From Polynucleobacter sp. (lineage in GTDB: Bacteria; Pseudomonadota; Gammaproteobacteria; Burkholderiales; Burkholderiaceae), in contig JALRHB010000033.1 in the NCBI GenBank assembly GCA_023253245.1, forward strand, positions 1 to 11,469: a stretch of 11,469 nucleotides of DNA, in the 5' to 3' direction. Positions 6,222-11,469 of the stretch are shown piece by piece. How positions within the stretch are numbered: the stretch's first letter is position 1; each line of letters begins with the position of its first letter. Under the pieces are notes generated by a model. That model did no database searches. It was not told the DNA's origin and saw nothing but the letters and a program-made list of their open reading frames with translations. The translations under genes were made by a program, and so were the position numbers.

Positions 6222-7484
6222 ATGTTAAGACTTCCCATTGAACTTGAAATTGGCCTGCGCTATACCCGCTCCAAGCGTCGCAAGACGGTTGGTAAGCGTG
6301 ATGGCTTTCTGTCCTTTATCTCCGGAATCTCTACTGCGGGCATCGCTTTGGGGGTGGCTGCCCTGATTGTGGTGCTTTCGGTGATGAATGGATTTCAGAA
6401 AGAGGTCCGAGATCGTATGCTTTCAGTACTCTCTCATGTCGAAATTACCGCTCCAGACGGATTAGCTAATTGGCAGCCTATTGCTCTCAGGGTAGCTAAA
6501 GAGCCTCATGTTTTGGGCGTTGCCCCGATGGTGAGCTCCCAAGGTTTATTGAGTAGAGACTCTGTCATGCGGGGCGTAGCTATCCGCGGGGTGCTTCCTA
6601 GTGAGGAGGGAAAGGTTTCGGAGTTACCAAAGCAGTTTGTTGTGGGTAGTATTGATGATCTACAGCCTGGCAACTTTGGTGTGGCTCTTGGAGCTCAGTT
6701 AGCCAGTATTGTTGGTGCGCAAGTAGGCGACCGCATTAATCTGATTGTTCCTGAGAGTGACATTACGCCTGCAGGTGCAATGCCTAGAATGAGAACACTG
6801 CAAGTAGTAGGTATTGTTGACAGCGGCCATTATGAATACGATAGTTCCTTAGCTATCATGCATTGGAAAGATGCCGCCGCTCTATTGCGTTTGCAAAATC
6901 CCACGGGTCTTCGTGTCAAGGTTGATGATATGCAGCGTGCGCCAGCTGTTGCTGCAGATTTAGCACAGGTAGTTCCTCAAGCGCTGTGGGTAACAGATTG
7001 GTCACGCTCCAATCGCAATTGGTTTGCTGCTGTGCAGACCGAAAAAAAGATGATGTTTATTATTTTGACTCTAATTATCGCAGTGGCTGCTTTTAATTTG
7101 GTATCAACCTTAGTGATGACGGTTAACGAAAAGCAGGCAGATATTGCTATCTTGAGAACGATGGGTGCAAGTCCAGGATTGATACAGCGCATCTTTTTGG
7201 TTCAGGGTCTAGCTATCGGATTGCTGGGATCTTTGGCTGGAGTTGGTTTGGGTTTGCTGATCGCCTTGAATATCGATGTCATTGTTCCTACGATTGAAGC
7301 GATTTTTCGGGTACGCTTTTTACCGCGCGATGTGTATTTCATTAGTGAGTTACCTTCCGATGTACGCTTACCAGATGTTGTAACGGTTGGCCTCATGGCT
7401 TTTGGTTTATCGATATTAGCTACCTTGTATCCAAGTCGAAGAGCGGCCAAGGTTCAACCAGCGGAGGCATTGCGTTATGAGTAA
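6222..7484 (+). CDS. lolC: Lipoprotein-releasing ABC transporter permease (LolC/LolE family)
   Basis: This inner-membrane subunit takes outer-membrane lipoproteins out of the inner membrane and passes them to periplasmic LolA, powered by LolD. The 420 residues fit the family. A conserved start (Glu-Ile-Gly-Leu-Arg-Tyr-Thr-Arg) leads to the first membrane span (about 28-53, ending Val-Met-Asn-Gly-Phe-Gln). A large periplasmic domain follows (about 55-275), then three spans near 277-297, 325-350 and 385-403. The cytoplasmic stretch 303-317 (Glu-Lys-Gln-Ala-Asp-Ile-Ala-Ile-Leu-Arg) should contact the ATPase. Residues 177-188 (Pro-Glu-Ser-Asp-Ile-Thr-Pro-Ala-Gly-Ala-Met-Pro) match the LolC hook that binds LolA in E. 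coli. No second permease lies in this operon, so it may act as a homodimer, as proposed for LolF-type systems. There is no Shine-Dalgarno. The stop overlaps the lolD start by 8 bases. Confidence 0.93.
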   Translation: MLRLPIELEIGLRYTRSKRRKTVGKRDGFLSFISGISTAGIALGVAALIVVLSVMNGFQKEVRDRMLSVLSHVEITAPDGLANWQPIALRVAKEPHVLGVAPMVSSQGLLSRDSVMRGVAIRGVLPSEEGKVSELPKQFVVGSIDDLQPGNFGVALGAQLASIVGAQVGDRINLIVPESDITPAGAMPRMRTLQVVGIVDSGHYEYDSSLAIMHWKDAAALLRLQNPTGLRVKVDDMQRAPAVAADLAQVVPQALWVTDWSRSNRNWFAAVQTEKKMMFIILTLIIAVAAFNLVSTLVMTVNEKQADIAILRTMGASPGLIQRIFLVQGLAIGLLGSLAGVGLGLLIALNIDVIVPTIEAIFRVRFLPRDVYFISELPSDVRLPDVVTVGLMAFGLSILATLYPSRRAAKVQPAEALRYE

Positions 7485-8172
7485 TTTAAATAATGTGATC
7501 CTTAGTGCGAGCAATCTGGCCAAAACTTATGGCAAAGGCCCTACTGCGGTTGAGGTTCTAAAGTCTGTTGATCTTGCGGTGAATGCATCCGAAAAAGTGG
7601 CGATTGTGGGTTCCTCTGGGTCAGGTAAAAGTACCTTATTGCATTTGTTGGGCGGCTTAGATAATCCCAGTGCAGGAGAGGTGTTTTTGGTTGGTGAAAA
7701 TCTTCATAAGCTGCCTTTAGTAAAGTTGGATCAACTGCGGAATCAGAACTTAGGTTTTATTTATCAGTTCCATCATTTATTAGATGAGTTCAGTGCTCAA
7801 GAGAATGTTGCCTTGCCTTTGCGTATTCGAGGCTTGGGTAATGACGAGTCTATGGAACTCGCAAATAGGATGCTGCAAGCAGTGGGTTTAGCAAAGCGTG
7901 CACAGCATACCCCCGGTGAACTCTCGGGTGGCGAGCGTCAGCGGGTGGCTGTAGCTCGAGCCCTAGTTGGCAATCCATCTTGCGTACTAGCAGATGAGCC
8001 TACAGGTAACTTAGATACCGAGACTGCTGATGGTGTATTTGATTTAATGTTAGACATTGCCCGTGAGCAAGGAACTGCTTTCGTTATTGTGACTCATGAT
8101 CCTGTCCGCGCTAAACGTTGTGATCGCATTTTGCATTTAGAGCGCGGAGTTCTTAAAACATTCGCGCAATGA
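7477..8172 (+). CDS. lolD: Lipoprotein-releasing system ATP-binding protein LolD
   Basis: LolD is the cytoplasmic ATPase that drives lipoprotein release by the Lol transporter. The 231 residues are typical. Walker A is Gly-Ser-Ser-Gly-Ser-Gly-Lys-Ser (45-52), the Q-loop Gln is 97, and the ABC signature Leu-Ser-Gly-Gly-Glu is 149-153. Walker B is Cys-Val-Leu-Ala-Asp-Glu (169-174) and the switch His is 207, so all catalytic motifs are intact. The segment Tyr-Gln-Phe-His-His-Leu-Leu (96-102) is characteristic of LolD within the MacB/FtsE-like group. GGAGG at 7463-7467, nine bases before the ATG and inside lolC, is a good ribosome site. The gene overlaps lolC by 8 bases and tatD by 4, so all three are one operon. 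Confidence 0.96.
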   Translation: MSNLNNVILSASNLAKTYGKGPTAVEVLKSVDLAVNASEKVAIVGSSGSGKSTLLHLLGGLDNPSAGEVFLVGENLHKLPLVKLDQLRNQNLGFIYQFHHLLDEFSAQENVALPLRIRGLGNDESMELANRMLQAVGLAKRAQHTPGELSGGERQRVAVARALVGNPSCVLADEPTGNLDTETADGVFDLMLDIAREQGTAFVIVTHDPVRAKRCDRILHLERGVLKTFAQ

Positions 8173-9020
8173 GCGAGGCGCTTGATTGGGTTGACACCCA
8201 TTGTCATTTGGATGCGCCAGAGTTTCAAGATACTTTGGTTCAGGTAGTAGCTAGGGCAAAATCTTCGGATGTAAAGGCATTACTTTTGCCTGCTGTACAG
8301 ATATCTGATTGGGAGCAAGCTAAAAAACTTGCCCATCAATATAGCCCACAAATACCGGGCCTTGTTTACACCTTAGGCATTCATCCGCTGTATATCAATC
8401 AGGCTCAAGAGAGCGATATAGAAACGCTTAAAACGCAAATTCAGGTTTCACTAGGTGATCCTCGTTTTGTTGGTATTGGTGAAATCGGCTTAGATTATTT
8501 TGTTGAGGGACTTGACCCCAAGCGTCAAGAATATTATTTTCATGAGCAACTTGATCTGGCTGAAGAATTTCGTTTGCCAGTGATTTTGCATGTGCGTCGC
8601 TCCCAAGATGCGATTCTTAAAGCATTGCGTAAACGAAAAGTGCCAGGGGGAATAGCGCATGCCTTTAATGGCAGTCATCAACAGGCAAAGCAGTTTATCG
8701 AATTGGGATTTAAGCTTGGTTTTGGTGGAGCGGCTACCTACGATAGAGCTCTGCAAATCCGTCGCCTTCTTGCGGAGATTCCCCTTGAGAGCATTGTTAC
8801 CGAGACTGATGCGCCCGATATTCCGCCAGCTTGGCTAAAGGAAGAGGGTGGTCTGATGAATGAGCCAGCATTACTTCCGAGAATTGCCCGGCAATTAGCG
8901 GATATTCGGCAAATGAATTATCGGGAGTTTTCTAATGCTGTTTGGCAAAATGCCATGCAAGCCTTGCCTCGTTGGTCTAGCTTGATGACCAGCAATTTAA
9001 ATCCAACTTTAGCCTCTTAA
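8169..9020 (+). CDS. tatD: TatD family metal-dependent deoxyribonuclease
   Basis: TatD-family proteins are cytoplasmic TIM-barrel metallohydrolases, shown to act as 3'-5' exonucleases on damaged DNA or RNA in E. coli. The 283 residues show all expected metal and catalytic sites: Asp-Thr-His-Cys-His-Leu-Asp (9-15, metal His 11 and 13), Gly-Glu-Ile-Gly-Leu-Asp-Tyr (104-110, Glu105), His141, His164 in His-Ala-Phe-Asn-Gly-Ser, and Thr-Glu-Thr-Asp-Ala-Pro-Asp (211-217, Asp214). The closest paralogue type (TatD, YcfH or YjjV) cannot be settled by eye; an unlinked tat operon argues against a secretion role. The ATG overlaps the lolD TGA (ATGA) and has no clear Shine-Dalgarno, implying coupled translation. 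comEC starts four bases after the stop. Confidence 0.94.
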   Translation: MSEALDWVDTHCHLDAPEFQDTLVQVVARAKSSDVKALLLPAVQISDWEQAKKLAHQYSPQIPGLVYTLGIHPLYINQAQESDIETLKTQIQVSLGDPRFVGIGEIGLDYFVEGLDPKRQEYYFHEQLDLAEEFRLPVILHVRRSQDAILKALRKRKVPGGIAHAFNGSHQQAKQFIELGFKLGFGGAATYDRALQIRRLLAEIPLESIVTETDAPDIPPAWLKEEGGLMNEPALLPRIARQLADIRQMNYREFSNAVWQNAMQALPRWSSLMTSNLNPTLAS

Positions 9021-9024
9021 AAAC

Positions 9025-11469
9025 TTGCGAATCATTATTACGGCGTTTATCGCCGGGGGTTCGTTTCTTTTATTTTTGCCTCGTGTGCCAGGCCAATGGC
9101 AAGGTATTGTCATATTCATTGTTGCGCTAAGTTTGTTGAGCTACTGGCTCAATTGGAAATTCTTTGGTCAGCAATTACTGTTCAGAGTGAGTTCTGTAAT
9201 CATTGCGTGCTGCTTAGGATTTGCATGGAATGCGTATTACGCCCAGACTCGCTTGGATCAGATTCTAGCGATAGGGTATGAGGGGAGGGAACTCGTTCTT
9301 GAGGGCAGAGTGAACGCCTTGCCACAAAGCAATACGAGTGGTGCAAAATTTTCTTTTGCGGTAGATCAGGCGTTTCAAGGCAAGGAAAAAATTCATCCAT
9401 TTCCAAGGCAGATCTATCTGAGTTGGCAGCCTGCTTGGAGAAATCCTCAAAATATCCCTGAAATCATACCGGGTCAACGTTGGAGATTGAAAGTGAAGAT
9501 TAAAAGACCTTATGGTTCTTTAAATCCATATACATTTGATTTTGAACGTTGGTCCTTTCATCAAGATTATGGTGCGATTGGATCAGTACGTACTGGTGAG
9601 TTAATTGCTTCGCGAGAGATAGCTTTAGCAGAATTTTCTTTGGGCATGGAGTATCAGCGCTGGAAATTGCGTCAAAAAATTTATCGTCTGCTACCAAATG
9701 ATGCACCTTATGGCGGAGTCATTGCTGCTTTAGTGATGGGAGATCAAAATGCTATTTCCCAAGATGATTGGCGAGTGTTTAATGCTACCGGAATTGGCCA
9801 CTTAATTTCCATCTCAGGACTGCATGTCACGATGCTGGCTGGTGTTGGAGCATTTCTGGCCTCATGGCTTTGGCGCCGAAGTACACTACCCTTATATATT
9901 CCAGTAAGCAAGGTCGCTGCTAGTGCCGGATTTCTGACGGCATTTGTATACGCGTGGTTGGCAGGCTTTCAGATTCCAGCGCAAAGAACGATGTATATGG
10001 TTGGAGTTGTAGCATTTGCAATGTGGTCTGGGCGTGATCCAAGGTCATTCGATATTTGGTGGTGGGCCCTAGCAATTACTCTATTAATTGACCCCATGGC
10101 CCCTTATACGCCCGGATTTTGGTTGTCGTTTGGGGCGGTAGCTGCCATTTTGTATGCCATGAAAGATTCGGAGGGTTTGCTTGGCATCCCTACTGGCAAA
10201 GAATTGGTACTCAATTGGCAGTATCGCTTAATGCGAGCGATTAATGAGGCATGTCGTGTTCAGGCGGTAGTCACAATTGCTTTGCTGCCATTTACCCTAT
10301 ATTGGTTTTATCAATTCTCCATCGTATCCCCATTAGCAAATGCGCTTGCGATCCCGGTAGTGAGTTACCTCGTCACCCCATTGGCTATTACAGGGTCGCT
10401 CTTACCAGAAATTATTGGCAAGTGGCTCCTAGTTAGTGCCCATGCAAGCATGTCTTATTTAGCCCTTGTATTGGATTGGATGGCTGGTTTTAAATGGGCC
10501 GTTGCATTTTCTAATCAACCAATGTGGTGGACTTTAATTCTATCTTTAGCAGGAGTGGTCCTAGTTATTCGGCCTGGTGAATTGAGTGAATCTATCGGAT
10601 TTAGAGTATTGGGATTGTTGCTTTGTTCAAGTCTATTCATTCGACCCATTCAAAATGAGCATCTTCATTTAAAGCCGGGGGATTTTCAAGCGACAGTATT
10701 CGATATTGGACAGGGTACTGCGGTATTGATTGAGACAAAAAATAAAACTTTGCTCTATGACACGGGACCGATTCAGGGAAAAGATAACGCTGGACAAAGA
10801 ATCATCCTACCTTTCTTAAGAGGTCGCGGTATTGAGAAAGTTGACAGATTAGTCATTAGTCACAGTGATAGCGATCATATTGGTGGAGCTGCAGCATTGC
10901 TCAAGGAAATTGAGTTTGCTTCTATGATGGGGTCATTACCCCTCAGTAATAATTTGTTAGTTAATTTATCCCAAAGAGATATTCCTAGCATTCCCTGTCG
11001 ATTTGGGCAGAGCTGGATTTGGGATGAGGTTGAGTTTTACATCTGGCATCCCCATGAGGCAAGTAACTTTGCAGAAAAAGTTCAGGGTAAGCCGAATGAG
11101 ATGAGTTGTGTTCTAGAGGTGCGCAATCGGAATATTTCGTTCTGGTTAACGGGCGATGTAGAGCGGCAGGGAGAGACTGAAATTAATGATCGTTTGACTA
11201 AGGATGCGCTTGGTGCATTAAAGAATAAACATTTGATTTTCATGGCCCCACATCATGGTAGTAAAACCTCTTCCTCTTTGGATCTCTTAAGAAAGCTTGA
11301 GCCAAATATTGCTTATGCTCAGAATGGCTATCACAATCGTTATGGTCACCCGCATCCTAGCGTTACCGAGCGGTATCAGAATTTGGGTATTCCGTTTTAT
11401 CAAACGCCGCTAACGGGAGCGCAAATATGGACTTTTAGGGATGATCAGAAATTCTCAAGTTCACATCTA
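9025..11469 (+). CDS. comEC: DNA internalization channel ComEC/Rec2, 3' end cut by window edge
   Basis: ComEC carries single-stranded DNA across the inner membrane in natural transformation. The frame is open for 815 codons to the window end with no stop, so only the last few residues are likely missing. TTG at 9025 is the most upstream start after an in-frame TAG at 9010; it gives Met-Arg-Ile-Ile-Ile plus a first membrane helix as expected, but has no Shine-Dalgarno. Three N-terminal spans lead to the DUF4131/OB region (about 30-200). The Competence domain has the hallmark Ala-Thr-Gly-Ile-Gly-His-Leu-Ile-Ser-Ile-Ser-Gly-Leu-His (254-267) and many helices to about 540. The metallo-beta-lactamase-like domain begins near Phe-Asp-Ile-Gly-Gln-Gly (559-564), with metal motif His-Ser-Asp-Ser-Asp-His (613-618), Gly-Asp-Val (Asp711) and His-His-Gly-Ser (743-746). 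All motifs look intact. It starts four bases after tatD, implying coupling. Confidence 0.95.
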   Translation, partial: MRIIITAFIAGGSFLLFLPRVPGQWQGIVIFIVALSLLSYWLNWKFFGQQLLFRVSSVIIACCLGFAWNAYYAQTRLDQILAIGYEGRELVLEGRVNALPQSNTSGAKFSFAVDQAFQGKEKIHPFPRQIYLSWQPAWRNPQNIPEIIPGQRWRLKVKIKRPYGSLNPYTFDFERWSFHQDYGAIGSVRTGELIASREIALAEFSLGMEYQRWKLRQKIYRLLPNDAPYGGVIAALVMGDQNAISQDDWRVFNATGIGHLISISGLHVTMLAGVGAFLASWLWRRSTLPLYIPVSKVAASAGFLTAFVYAWLAGFQIPAQRTMYMVGVVAFAMWSGRDPRSFDIWWWALAITLLIDPMAPYTPGFWLSFGAVAAILYAMKDSEGLLGIPTGKELVLNWQYRLMRAINEACRVQAVVTIALLPFTLYWFYQFSIVSPLANALAIPVVSYLVTPLAITGSLLPEIIGKWLLVSAHASMSYLALVLDWMAGFKWAVAFSNQPMWWTLILSLAGVVLVIRPGELSESIGFRVLGLLLCSSLFIRPIQNEHLHLKPGDFQATVFDIGQGTAVLIETKNKTLLYDTGPIQGKDNAGQRIILPFLRGRGIEKVDRLVISHSDSDHIGGAAALLKEIEFASMMGSLPLSNNLLVNLSQRDIPSIPCRFGQSWIWDEVEFYIWHPHEASNFAEKVQGKPNEMSCVLEVRNRNISFWLTGDVERQGETEINDRLTKDALGALKNKHLIFMAPHHGSKTSSSLDLLRKLEPNIAYAQNGYHNRYGHPHPSVTERYQNLGIPFYQTPLTGAQIWTFRDDQKFSSSHL

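Noticed and set aside
9096..9706. Several 60-70 codon frames on both strands over the start of comEC
   Set aside because: The ComEC frame is open through the whole stretch with membrane helices and family motifs; the others are frame shadows.
1..11469. CRISPR arrays, insertion sequences, tRNA/rRNA genes, toxin-antitoxin or defence genes, phage genes
   Set aside because: No direct repeats with spacers, terminal inverted repeats, transposase motifs, tRNA-like folds or defence-type domains were seen; nearly all bases are taken by core housekeeping genes.

Overview
This window looks like ordinary chromosomal core sequence from a betaproteobacterium. The best guess is a member of the Burkholderiaceae close to Polynucleobacter, because the DNA is only moderately GC-rich, the protein sequences have that character, and the gene order lolC-lolD-tatD-comEC lies divergent from a recJ-prfB-lysS cluster. 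The genus is an inference from recall, not from a search. I see no mobile element, CRISPR array, rRNA or tRNA gene, and no sign of recent transfer.

Layout. Positions 1-424 hold the 3' part of an OsmC/Ohr-family peroxidase-like gene (+). A short intergenic stretch carries a good FNR/CRP-family dyad with a -10-like hexamer at class II spacing. It precedes a 42-residue single-span membrane protein of the DUF3149 type (505-633, +). A strong hairpin with T-tracts on both sides (681-706) probably ends both this gene and the convergent minus-strand operon.

That minus-strand operon reads from right to left. It holds an uncharacterised 'RpfE-type/phosphoglycerate mutase-like' protein (5186-6175), recJ (3444-5189, 4-nt stop/start overlap), prfB (2311-3415, with the classic +1 programmed frameshift at an in-frame TGA) and lysS (731-2275). 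Enterobacteria have the same recJ-prfB-lysS order, so this is an old cluster of DNA repair, translation termination and tRNA charging.

A compact intergenic region (about 6176-6221) separates it from a plus-strand operon. This encodes a LolC/LolE-type permease (6222-7484) and the LolD ATPase (7477-8172), which together release lipoproteins from the inner membrane to LolA. TatD nuclease (8169-9020) and the DNA-uptake channel ComEC (from a TTG at 9025, running off the right edge) follow. The genes overlap or nearly touch, which suggests translational coupling.

Most starts lack a normally spaced Shine-Dalgarno; only the DUF3149 gene and lolD have good ones. I found no convincing undescribed system. 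The items most worth a second look are the putative FNR-controlled small membrane protein, the RpfE-type protein coupled to recJ, and the TATAAT-N6-ATG (possibly leaderless) start of prfB.
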